Below are positions 49,101 to 59,575 of a stretch of DNA of 64,000 bases, piece by piece. Each line of letters begins with the position of its first letter. The stretch's first letter is position 1. The translations under genes and the position numbers were made by a program. Source of the stretch: Eudorina sp. 2006-703-Eu-15. Its lineage: Eukaryota; Chlorophyta; Chlorophyceae; Chlamydomonadales; Volvocaceae. Location: contig BDSI01000084.1 in the NCBI GenBank assembly GCA_003117195.1, positions 64,501 through 128,500 on the forward strand. Direction: 5' to 3'. The notes beneath the pieces are model-generated. The model was not told where the DNA came from and did no database searches. It was given only the letters and a program-made list of their open reading frames with translations.

Positions 49101-52100
49101 CCTGCCTTGAGCAGCTTCACTGCAACTTGCTGCCTGTTGTACACGCCCACCACCACTCGGCCATATGTGCCGGCGCCAAGAACCTGGTTTGTTAGGTGGA
49201 CAATGTTCCCTGCAGCAGCAGGAGTTCCTGTGATGCTGCTGGTAGATGTCGGCTTCCACTGCTGCTGCTCCCCTTCCAGGTCGTCGAGTTTGACACCCAT
49301 GTTAATTACGGAAAGATAGGGTGTCTGATGAGTGATGGGTGCATCATTACATTGGGATTGGAAGGCATGGAACTCCGCCTCTTGGTTGGGGCTATCATCT
49401 GTTGAGGACAACAGAAAACAATCAGGTGGGGGTGTTTGCGAATAAGTTGATATTGGGAATGAAGCAATCAAGCATAGGAGAATTAAAAGGCAATTATCTT
49501 GCGCTTTGGTTAATTTGGCAATGAGGAATAAAATTAAAAGGCAATTATCTTGCGCTTTGGTTAATTTGGCAATGAAGAATTGTGCAAAGCAGCGGTGGTA
49601 GCCGAACAAGAAAAGGTGCTGCTGCTGCTGTTATACATACCTCCCCCGCCAGTGCATGTAATTAAGTCTTTCTCGGAAATAAACAATGCTAGCAATTGAC
49701 AAACCTTCGGCTTCTCGACCTCTTATGGTGTCCACTCGCCTCTGGCTGCTGCCCTTATCCACATAGGTTTCTCCCTCATCATTATCAGCTGGCCGTGCAG
49801 CAACACCAGTAGCTGGTGATCCATAGTGTCGTCTGAATAAAAAAAACAATGAAAGGGACGACCATGCTTCAGAACCAAAACCTGAAAATATATTACCAGG
49901 CGACGATCTCCGAAAATTGAAATCAACAGCCAAGTAATCTAATGGAATGCATATTCATGTATGTGTATGCAAGTGCTAATAAAGGATTTATGCTAGCCTG
50001 TATAATAACTACTTCCTACTGTCTCACCCACGCCGCGACCGGACCACCCAGTAGTAGGCAGCAGCCGCCACCACACCAGCAACCACTGCTGCTGCCAATA
50101 CTCCCAAAATGATGCCCAGCATAGGTATGATTCGGGGAGCCTACATTGGGAATAAATTTGATCATCAGCAAGTGCAATGGCATATGTGAGCATTGGAGAC
50201 ACAACAGATAGATGGATGATGACAATCAAAATGAAGCTGGTATACACTCATTGGAGCTGGAATTGGTATGATTGCATGCTTGGTCCCCACCCGGTTTGCT
50301 GAATTCCAGTGACCTAGGTGTGTGGTTGATGAAACAGTGTGCAAACTACTTGCCGCCAATTTGTTTATCGTTTTTTTTGGCGGACTGTGCACAGCTGGCA
50401 CAGCAGGCATGCTTTATTTGCAGCATATATACATGTTATATTTGTCCTGGATTTACAGTGGATAGGCATCCAGCTGTGACTGAAGTAATTACATGAACCA
50501 TTCCCTGTTGACATAGTTGACATATGATGATACATCTATCTGCGTGTCTAAATGTATGTGGATCCACAGCACACTTGCTAGGATGGTGCAGGCAAATGCA
50601 GATCTTAGGTGTGTATGTGATGTGTTACCACAGTGGGCCACTGCCGATCAACTTCATGTTTGCCATCCACAAAATACAATGCAGAACACAGTTAGTCTCA
50701 AGCAATGTACATAGGTGTCCGCCATTATTCTCACATGTTCCCCTTGCTCCCGTGCAGCAGAAAGGGAGACATTGTTCAATACTGCCACAGGCGTCATCAT
50801 GGCGCCAACAGTGGTAGTAGTGCTGTCCGGGAACATGGTGTAGTAACACCCAATGAGGCCTCCGTTGTCTTTAACACAGTCATCCGTCATGACCACAGGA
50901 CACTGGACACACGTATGGGACCGAGTGCAACAGGTAGTTAGGTAGTCAGTAGGCTGTAAACAGTAGACGTTAAGTAGTTAGGTAGATATGGTATACAGAC
51001 CATGGGCCATCACAAAGAATGTATATCTACAAAACAGTCAGTGAGCTGCTGGGAAGGTAAACTATAAATAAATATATATTGATGTTGGCTTCACTCCCCC
51101 CCCAGCAGGCTGCAATTTCTTATTGATAACATTGATAATAATACTACTAAATAATGATACTGACAGTAACAATGATAATAAGGATAATAGCAACAATGAC
51201 ATAGTTGATAATAAGGATAAATTATATGTAATAAATAAAAATGATCATCATAATAATCCTAACCATAAGCATCACACTGATACTGATAGACTGATTATAC
51301 TGTAGGTTTCCTGAGTGAAACGCTAGAAAACCAAAGTTTTCTGTGAACTCAGAGTAGTTCTGCCCTTCAGTGGTTGTACGACACTTGGTTCCAGACATCA
51401 CGAGTAGGCCTTTGTGTAGTGCTGCTACATGCAGACTAAGTTGGCCGCGAAGGTGTAGAGAAGTGATTTTCTGGTTATATTGCTGCTTTGGGTTGTTATC
51501 CTGATGCTGTAGGTAATAAAGCCTGATAACAGCTTCTATAGCTTCACAGTAGCCGGCCCACATTGACTTTTTATTTCCAATGAAGGTCAATTTGACCCTA
51601 TCTACGTAGAAGAACACGTCGCTTAAATAGACGATGCTCAGTTATGTGTTGACCCACTTCAAGAAAATAATCACGCCAAAGCTGCCCTAGAAAAGCAGCA
51701 AGCGAACCCAGTGTAGTATCCTGGGTATGTACCATGAGATGTCCATCATGGACATCTGCCGATCGGTCCATTCTTTATGGCGTGATACAACACCCAGGCT
51801 GTGTTTTGACAGGCCAGCAGTGCAAGGCGCACGCGCAGTACTTTGAAGCCTTCCACAACTATCATCGACTCGTAACTATTAGAGTACAGCAGACAGCACT
51901 CGAGCAACATGAAGCAGTGAGACCTGCGCCCAAGAAGCAACGGTTGGCCCTGCTTACTCGATGATGACTGCGACTGGGGCCCATCGAAGGCAAAAGCAAC
52001 AAATCGCTTATTGGACAGCGGCAGCAGTTGCTTGGTTCGCTTATATGATTCCTTCGCGGACTTGCAGCTCAAGTGGGGCTAACCGACCGCCGGAGCACAT

Positions 52101-55100
52101 GGACAAGATGGAGGAGGCACTCCATAAGACGCAAGAGGCTTTTGAACAACAGGCAGGTGAAGGTGCTTCATTGTTATTGCGCACCACCACGGGTGGAACG
52201 ACGTGGGTCAGCTCCGGGGAACACCCTACACGGCCACGGAGGAGGAGCAGAAGGCGCTGAAGATATAGATACAAGGCCAATCCACCGAACTTGGCCATTC
52301 CCTAAGGCATCGAGTCTGTGACCATGAGGTCACCGGTTTGATCTGGGTCGGGACAAAATAGTTGAGAAATGGGGAGTCCCGCTTGGACAGCCCGGCTCTT
52401 CAGTCGGGTCCGAGTCCGCCCCCGGTGTAAGTGGCCTTGAGCCACAGTTAAAGGGATACCCCGAGATGTGCGCGTCAAGCGGGTCGGGCCAATGGGTCCG
52501 GCCACACACCAGGAGACGGTTTCGGGGGCCTGGTAACACGGATAGGGGCCGCAGGCGGATACCTGTGTGAACAAAATACTGGTGACCAATGTCGACTCCC
52601 AACCCTTAAATCGGCGGTCCCCTTAACACACGCTTGGGCTTAGAGGTCCAGGAGTAAAGCATTCTTTCTTTGTTTCTATAGAAGGCCACCAAGGCCAGAA
52701 GACCGCCAAGCCGCCACAGGTCCAGGCAGCCGCATGCCACAGTACCCGCGGCTGGGGTCTGTGGCCCGAAGGCACCCAAGGGGCCGTGCTATAAATGCAA
52801 CCAGACAGGGCACTGGGCCAAGGAGTGCCCTAATCAGCAGAAGTAGATAGTGGAGAGGCAGCTAGGTCACGGGTGCCCGTTGAGTGTGTAAGTGAAGAGA
52901 TGGCTCACCCCTTGGCATGTGTCTAGTGAGCGGCTCAAGCTCTAGCTTGCGGCCGAGGCCCCTGCCCTGTGAGGGGCACAAGCCCCGTTGGTGGTCCTGT
53001 GAGTGGTGCAGGTCCTAGCCTGTGGCCGGGGCCCTCTGAAGGGCAGTGTGGTGGGGCCAACCCCCAGTGTGCAGGCTCTAGCATGTGGCCGGCGCCCTCT
53101 TAAGGGAAGACTTGGGCACTGGGCAACGAACTTTGGTTGTCCGCGACACCCTCCCGCCTCAATTATTAAAGTTTTGAGGTAGCCGGCCCACACCCAGCCT
53201 ACCCACCGAACGAAGACGGCTGTTTCATTGTTTGCAGGTACCCTTTTATGTAACGGACGATGATTTCATTCTCATGAAAACTGATAGCTAGTACTCCAGC
53301 TGGAGTCTATCTAGCATGTATGTCAAGGGGGTGGGAACTGTGTATATGTGTGTAGGGTGTAATGATTCTGAAGGTGCACCATGTGATGCCACTGATGGAA
53401 TCTGGCATGTGGCCCTTGATCTTCTGATGATAAGGAATGAATGATATATACAACAAACTGAGGAGTAGCTTAGCCACCCCTGTATGCATGCCCACACCGG
53501 ACAATGGGCTGCCAATATTGAATAATGCAGTCATCATATAATTATATGTATTCCCTACAGGCTTGCAGCTAGCGGCAAAGTAATCGAAGGGAGGGCTGGC
53601 TATATGAGATAGCTGGCAGAGTAGGCAACACAGTGTTTCAGAAGCAAGGTATGCAAAACCCACACTTGCACTACACCCACACAACCCACACACGCAGGTG
53701 TGCGGGCAACACATCCCGCCAGTACGGGTTTGCACCCTCTCACTCTGGGAAAGGAGGGGGTAGATATTTCCTGTTTCCAGATCTGCATGTATGCGGGGTG
53801 CGTGCATGCTGGGCTTGCTCAAGGCCAAGTGCACATCTAAGCACTGGCTAGAAAGCAAACAAGTGGTTCTAACCACCATGCAGTTCTCACATACAGGCCA
53901 AGTACATTTTCATAATAATGAAGCCACACACCACTTTGTAACTTGTTCATAAGTCGTTCGTTTAACAGGCGTTCATTGTGGAGACATGTCATGAAATGTT
54001 TGTAAGCTGTTCATTATTGTAGGGCACCCACAACAAATTCTCTCCGCCAAGCCCACCGATCATCACTGAACAAACAACAGCCGCCACATACACAGACACC
54101 GCCTTACCATGTATATCAGTTGATGCAGCCAAAGGATGTAGTTGTTGGGAGTTGGTAGGTTCCCTGCCCCAAGCAAATCACTGCAGTACATAGCGATCTC
54201 TGTGTACATCCCGATCCCTGCCCAGCACCTCTCTAGCGGCAGTGCCGAGCTGCTGTTTGAGCAGGGCTGCCACTGTGGCACCCGGTCAGCCAATTGTGGT
54301 CCAGGCGGCACCTCCACGGGGCGAGCTACACCGCTGCTGGATTCCTTGTACAGGGATACGGGCAGGCACGTTCCTGCAGGCACGCACAGCAGGTGTATGT
54401 ATAGCACAACTATATGTACAGCACAGACAACGACCACATATCTCTTGCAAGGTTGTAGTTCTAGCAATTGGTACCTTTCAGGCACATAATTATAATGCTG
54501 CTGGCTGGTGCACATGCATGCACCTGAAGAAAGATAGCTGGGTGTGTGTAGTGTGTGTTTGCATGCATGAAAGGGTGCATGCTACAGGTGGATTATTGTG
54601 AATGTATTGCATGCATGATCCAGGCTGCATAAAATTAAATGGAGCTGCTGTGCGGAGCTTTATTTATTCATGAGTTGATCCTTACTGAGCCATGTATGCC
54701 AGCCTGCATGTAGCCAGGGAGTTAGCTACATAAGACATCCCCAGCAGTTTTATCAACACATACATTAAGCAATTCCTAATAACCTGCACCATCACGCAAC
54801 CCCTTAATATATAGCAGCCTGACCCTCGGTAACCCTCAATTACTGACCCTGTTCATCAAGTCCCCCGGCCCGGTTGACTCACTGGTTGATTACTGGGGGC
54901 TTCCTATATATACCACTCCCGAAGTCATGCACTGGTAACCCCCAGTCATGTGCTGATAATAACCGGCCCCGGCCCCTGTCAACTCAGGAGGCAGTAGATA
55001 TGTAACTGCACCAGTACCATCCCCATAAACCCCTGACAGTGAAGGGTTACCAGTCAGCAAGCAAGCAAGCTGTATGACTCACTACCGCCTATAATTAGCA

Positions 55101-57721
55101 TCGCACGCGAAAATGGCCAAATAATGGCACAGCAGGCTCAGTCTCGGATTCTCAAGTCTATTTATCTGCTGCACTGTTTCTCTGGGCATGTGGTACACTT
55201 GCTTTCAAAAAGCCAGGATCGCTTATCATTGCATATTACATAACAGGTAAACGAACCCTTTACTTCAAGTCAAATGATCTTGAAATGTCTTGCTTACTGC
55301 CTAGGTAACTTGAGATCTGCTTAATAACCTGCCCCAGTAACCAGCAATCAAGTTATTTCTGGGTACCGACCCTTTTTACATAGGGTCTACATAAAGTGCA
55401 GACCCTACCCGCCTCAGGCAATTCAGGCCAATTTATTGGCAAGTTGTGCTGCTAATAAGCGGACATACGCAAACTATTGCATGAACTCACTTTGGATATA
55501 TGCACTGTTCCAGACAACCACAAAGGCGTATGGCAAACTGGTGTTCCTTGCGATAAACTTGATCAAGTCTATCCCAAAGGCCTACAAGGAACAATAAAAT
55601 TATGCGGTCCATGGTGATTGCTGGTATCCAAGGCCGCTGGCATCCAAGCTGGCATGCATGTGCACCCCAGATAGAGTGTGTGTGTGTGTGTAGCGTTTGG
55701 TGACAAAGGCTACTCGAGATGTTGTGCGGGCTCTTTGATATTTACTTATACTGTGTACGCTATGCCGTACGGTTGTTACATTCCCCCCCCTCTGATGGGG
55801 ACGTCCTCGGCCCTTCACTGCGTCCTCGCAGTGCGCACAACTCCACTCTGCCTTTCACCACTCTTGCTGCCTGGGGTCTTTGCCAGGTCTTCGGGCTACG
55901 GGTGAAGCAACCTCCCGTGTCAGGTCATATGCCTGCCTTCATATGCCTCTAGCCTCTTTGTGCAGGGTTTTTTAGAGTGGAAACCAATGTCACCAGACAG
56001 AATCAAACTCACGACCTGACGAAGTCGTACGGAACGAAACCTGGTCTCGATACCAATGTAGCGTTTGGTGACAAAGGCTACTCGAGATGTTGTGCGGGCT
56101 CTTTGATATTTACTTATACTGTGTACGCTATGCCGTACGGTTGTTACAGTGTGCATGATATATAGGTGGTAGATGCCGTGTGTGGTTATCGAATGAAATC
56201 CAGAGCTCACCCCATCCTTATTCACCTATGTGCTTACATGCAGGTGTGTGTACTCTTGTATGTCAAAATGGCTTTACCAATCATGCATCCATACATCAAT
56301 GTATATATGTAGGGAACCAACTGCTACAACTGCATGCATGAAAGCTAGGGGACCATCAAGCAAATGCATGCATATACACTGTATGTGCTCTAAGATCAGC
56401 ATCTTTCACATACCCAGCCTACCCAGCCAGTATCTTCCACTACAACGCTACAACTAATTGATTTGCGAGCTCAGCTCTGTCATCCAGGCACATCATCACT
56501 CATGAGCCAGCTGTGAGTGACATACATCACTGCTACCACTGCTACTGTATATATACTAGCTTGCTAGCTGCGCCACCTCTGAACATCACCTTGCTCGCCA
56601 GCCACTGCTGGCTCGCTGGCTGCTGGCTGGCAGGCTGGCAGACTGACTGCTGATGACTGCCTGATTATGGAACGAACGAATCAGCCAAAAGCTCTGGAGG
56701 AGTTTGCCAGCAGTGTGTGGATGGAATTGCTACCATCTATCTAGCTAGCTAGTTACCTGTATGTGCATGCACTTGCTTCTCGTTACATATCATCTCATCC
56801 TCGCTCTTCCCCCGCCCTATCTACTCTGCTGCAACACATCAGTCAACTCACCTGAAAGTGCGGGCCCTTCCGTACATGATCCAGGACTACTTGGGAGAAG
56901 TTGCACATTACCCCGGGGCCAAGGGCCACCTGGGCGCGCCGCAGATCGATTCATGACATAAGTGCAATAAGTAATAACATGGATAGCTGAATTGATTAAC
57001 TAACGTCATACATGCATACATGGTTGCTTGTGAGTCCATCCTGCAGCGGCTGTCGTGTCGCGCAATCCATTCATGTCCGTACGGTATCCGATGCTTTTGC
57101 TTGTTTCGACTGTCCGGTGATTGATCAATGATCACCCACACACCATACGATAGGCCCTCAGTACTATTACTGCTGACCCTGCCTCGAACCCCAAAGGAGC
57201 ATCTTACGACGAAATGTCCGGACCGGACGTACGTGCCAGACAAATAATAAACAGCAAACAGTTGCACTGTGGGTTTTTGAATGTATGTGCGGCCCGCCCA
57301 AGCACGCACGCACCCTGCCACCCACCTGGCCCCGCACGAAGCCCATGTCCAGCAGCGGCCATCTCCGCCGCTCTGCGTAGGCACCGATAACTGTGACATT
57401 TCGTTCAAGTTGGACAATTTCGACAAAGTCCGAGGGCGAAAGGCTGATGTCGCTCATCACGAGCGCCTTCTGGACATTAGAGTCGGCCAACGCCTCCGCG
57501 AGCTCTCGGCCGCTACGACATTCCGCATACAGAACTCCATCAACATCAACTTTAAGCTGATTCGATGAATCGAGCAGGGTCCGGGCGCTGACAGAAGGAG
57601 ACGAGAATAGTCTGCTGACGACAAAAAATAACGAAAGGATGACCACACCGTGCCCACATGCCGCCCCGTTGCCTTTGGAACAGGCAGTATGGCGCTGCAG
57701 GTACAATAAATGTCTCAGCAT
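37175..57721 (-). CDS. Receptor-like TKL-type protein kinase, roughly 20 kb, at least 15 exons
   Basis: Exons found: 57721-57326, 56929-56852, 55581-55491, 54373-54108, 50902-50735, 50140-50028, 49832 to about 49641, 49398-48888, 47492-47393, 46319-46253, 45958-45894, 45200-45138, 40006-39944, 39420-39343, 37363-37175. Phases agree except at 54108/50902, where exons may be missing, and at the 49641/49398 join. Order: signal peptide (cleavage after SVSA), ectodomain with NVT, NFS and NTS sequons, one transmembrane helix (IIPMLGIILGVLAAAVVAGV), then a complete kinase domain. Visible are GAGTYGRVVVG, VAVK, EVEVLARCKHPNIVRL, MELMDTSLEKMLHG, HRDLKPANVL, DFGLAR, GT-VPYMAPE, DIYSLGVILWEMLTGMRPW and NCWDHDPLRRP, so it should be active. 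A roughly 45-residue insert follows the catalytic Lys. It is probably a plasma-membrane receptor; the ligand is unknown. Confidence 0.88.
38116..38496 (+). CDS. 126-codon open frame inside the last kinase intron, unrecognised
   Basis: This frame on the strand opposite the host gene has fairly natural composition (DLKPLLIELGIAPDKATQCC and downstream HDHAVRSLNDIVKRRRVLER) and ends at TAG. The mixed helical charge pattern could be a small alpha-helical domain. No promoter, splice partner or family is visible, so it may be a transposon-borne gene fragment or chance. Confidence 0.25.
   Translation: MSNDKPRTLSCFILVDSRNDPLQYVPRIPRRSKRLLKMLCRVSVSGGRSATLQQKPLPSHGVGGTIRSDLKPLLIELGIAPDKATQCCARLHDHAVRSLNDIVKRRRVLERIPVPPHTANERTVVG
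38624..39196. mobile_element. 573-bp Mariner-type MITE in the last kinase intron
   Basis: The ends are CCGTACTGACGCTA and, at the other side, the complement of CTGTACTGACGCTA. TA dinucleotides flank both (38622-38623, 39197-39198), the Tc1/Mariner target. No transposase frame. Confidence 0.6.
41044..43730 (+). repeat. 184-bp satellite array, about 14 units, inside the Mutator-like element
   Basis: GTCCCAGTGGTCCGCATAGT recurs every 184 bp, with some units longer by 5-14 bp (added GCTTGGGC near GGCTGG, or a duplicated GCAT). A blockwise repeat of about 746 bp is visible (units near 42414 and 43160 match exactly). One inverted unit lies at 40916-41043, so the array flips orientation at the left arm. 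Confidence 0.93.
43735..44650 (+). repeat. 338-bp tandem units in the right arm of the Mutator-like element
   Basis: GGTCGGGCGGCGGCCCCGTG recurs near 43733, 44069 and 44407, giving two full 338-bp units and a partial one. The left arm carries only a single inverted copy, so the arms differ in copy number. Confidence 0.9.
46450..47105. mobile_element. Decayed relative of the Mutator-like element
   Basis: 46490-46770 aligns loosely with the 338-bp unit (CGGGCGAGCGGC, CGCGGCAGGCTGGTG, TGTGCGCAGGAG, GGTCCTGAGCAAGGG). 46965-47105 resembles the terminal repeat (ACCGTGCACTGTACTGG, CTTGCTCGAGCA, GTGCTAACCGCAAG). Heavy divergence suggests an old insertion in the neighbouring kinase intron. Confidence 0.5.
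46781..46850. repeat. 34-bp-arm hairpin
   Basis: AGCAGTGGCAGCTGTCTTGT and its continuation to 46814 are complemented by the following arm with one mismatch and almost no loop (TGTACACA at the centre). It lies in a kinase intron. Confidence 0.8.
47722..48227. mobile_element. 506-bp non-autonomous hAT-type element (copy 2)
   Basis: Same length as, and homologous in inverted orientation to, 34433-34938. The ends are CAGTGTTGCTATCTT and the complement of CAGTGTTCCTATCTT (one mismatch). A perfect 8-bp direct repeat, CTCGGATA, flanks it at 47714-47721 and 48228-48235. It lies in the kinase intron between exons 48888-49398 and 47393-47492. Confidence 0.92.
48240..48645. repeat. Inverted copy of the 21766-23120 repeat, lacking the nested element
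   Basis: The minus strand reads through CGGTCCCAGTCCTCAGTCAG directly into GTAGTGAGAACCACCAGCTC, whereas at 22020-23100 these blocks are separated by about 1 kb. Further matches run to the TTTTAC end near 48640. Confidence 0.65.
49481..49581. repeat. 51-bp tandem duplication in a kinase intron
   Basis: Two near-identical units beginning AATTAAAAGGCAATTATCTT, offset by 51 bp. Confidence 0.9.
51563..53178 (+). mobile_element. Retroelement remnant with a CCHC zinc knuckle
   Basis: CYKCNQTGHWAKEC at 52788-52828 is a perfect C-x2-C-x4-H-x4-C knuckle followed shortly by a stop, as in retrotransposon gag/ORF1 proteins. Upstream frames such as LDSGSSCLVRLYDSFADLQL and HMDKMEEALHKTQEAFEQQA are interrupted. 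A 14-bp direct repeat, GTAGCCGGCCCACA, lies at 51549-51562 and 53179-53192 and may be its target duplication. It sits in the kinase intron upstream of exon 50735-50902. No polymerase is visible. Confidence 0.6.
54375..55490. other. Kinase intron; no further feature seen
   Basis: Non-coding sequence between ectodomain exons, with repeated TAACC/CCCC-type low-complexity stretches near 54780-55090. Confidence 0.5.
55689..56148 (-). mobile_element. Intact TRIM (terminal-repeat retrotransposon in miniature), 460 bp
   Basis: The two 92-bp LTRs, 55689-55780 and 56057-56148, appear identical. On the minus strand each runs TGTAACAACC to GCTACA. The 5' LTR is followed by a primer-binding site, TTGGTATCGAGACCAGGTTT, complementary to a tRNA 3' end and very like initiator methionine tRNA. 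A polypurine tract, AGAGGGGGGGGAA, abuts the 3' LTR. The 276-bp interior is non-coding. A 5-bp direct repeat, GTGTG, flanks both sides, though one side is a TG microsatellite. It lies in the kinase intron between exons 56852-56929 and 55491-55581. A relative's LTR is at 20630-20737. Confidence 0.93.
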
Positions 57722-59575
57722 TTCGGCATACGCAGTTTAGAGAGCACGCCGTCCTTTCGTGAATTAGCTGTCGAAATTGCAGGGCGGGTTTGATATATCT
57801 CATCAGAGTATCACCGTGTATGAACCAAAGCAGGCGAGCAGTACGGCACACAATCCTTGGTGAAGACCATGTGCCGGTGTACGTGTACAGCTGCTGTAGC
57901 GCCTTGGTGTTATCCTAAAGCGCTATGTTTGGAAGATATAAAATAATGCCCTCACCTGTCGTCATGCATCACTAAAAAATTTAACGACAACGCAACGGGC
58001 CCCTTCTAGGTAACACCAATGTATGTACACAAAACACGCATCATTTCTGTCTCGGCACGATCTATTGATATGCATACGTGAATGCGCATGAAATCCTCAT
58101 CCCTTGCATGCATTTTGGCACATTTTGGCACAGTTCTCGTGCTGTGGTTGCTTGAGGTTAGTGCACAGAGCCGTAATGCCGAAGCCCTCATCAATAGTGG
58201 AGTTAGTAAAAGGCCGTTGCCGTATTATAACAGTGACCGTGCGTGAAGATGCGAAACCGTAAGCCCTCATTCAAATACAGCGCAATGTCAATATTCAAGA
58301 AGGAAGTCTTTGGTACTTATGAATGCTTCAGCCGCGTATGGCAAGTACGTTCCAGCCTTGTATGTGCCCATCTACGACTCGGTTCTCTCCCAGAAACCCC
58401 GGTTGACGTTCGACTTCCCCCTCCTACCTCCCCCTCCTACCTCCCCCCTACCTCCCCCCTATCTCCCCCTACCTCCCCCTTCCCCTATCGTTGTCAGCCG
58501 ATGTGGTTGTCGTTGTCTTCGTCGTTGTCAGCCCGCCGATCGGTGTCAGCGCAGGGATATCTTCGTTAACAAGAAATCAGCACAGTTGTGGAAGGATCCA
58601 GTTATGGCAGTTGATCTCGGGTACTGCAGCTGCGTGTCCAAATGTTAGGTGACGAAACGAAGGGATCGGCCCTGGGCGCCAGTCACTGCTCTGTTAGAAC
58701 CGCTACTTGGGACGCCGCCGGACTCCGCTTTGTCGAATGTAGGTGATGGATAGGCATCCCGCCGTTGGTTAACACGCCATTGCCAGCAATCAGCCTAGCT
58801 ATTTCGCCCAATCGTTGCTTCATTGGCTGGTCAAAATGGTTTCGGTCTCGCCTGCTGTACTGAAATGTGTCGTTTTTAATGCATTACTCATCAATGCCCC
58901 CACCCATCCAATACGGTCTCCCGGCGGACAGGCGTTTCAGGCAAACCATCCGGCCGTATGCCGCACATCGCTTCCAACCCACAGCGCTAACGCTCATCAA
59001 GCGGCCGCCTTCCTGGTGCCCTGCTGCCGTCCTGGTGCCCTGCTGCCGGCCTCCCTCTCCTCCCTCGCCCTCCCCCTCCCTCTCCCCCTCCCTTCGCCCG
59101 CTCAACCCCGCCGCCATCCACCCTCCCCCATCCCAAACCCCACTCCGCCACCACAATCGTCCCCTCCCGCGAATCGCTGCCGCCTCCGCTGTCCAGATAC
59201 CCGGCGACCGACCCCAATAATGACGCCCTGCCTCGGCCTGGACCCTGGGGGTGCCGCCCTGCCGCCGCCCCTGTCCCTCTCCCCGCCGCCGTCTCAGTCT
59301 CCGTCCTGGAAGTGTTAAGGGCAGCGCGCCCCCCACCCCCGGCCGGCTGCTGCCTCGAGCGCCGTGACAGGCACTTCACACGCCCGCCGGAGCGCCGCGC
59401 CGGGCGCTGCCGCCTGCAGCACATGCCCCCTACCGCTGACGCTGCCAACCTGCTGCTGCTATTGCTGCTAGCTACCGCTACCACTGCTACTGCTGCTTCT
59501 GCTACTGCTGTTACTGCTACTGCTGCCAATCTGCTACTGCCGCGGCTATTGCTGCTGCCTTGCCCCGGCGGCGGA
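57722..59575. other. Intergenic stretch between the kinase start and the DNA ligase stop
   Basis: It should hold the kinase promoter and the ligase 3' UTR. A CCTCCTAC/CTCCCC-rich tract lies at about 58420-58490 and a CTGCTA-repeat tract at about 59450-59560. No coding exon with family signatures. Confidence 0.45.

Noticed and set aside
58815..59529. Open frames on both strands between the kinase and ligase genes.
   Set aside because: Composition is dominated by C/T-rich simple sequence, and no splice partner or family motif is visible.
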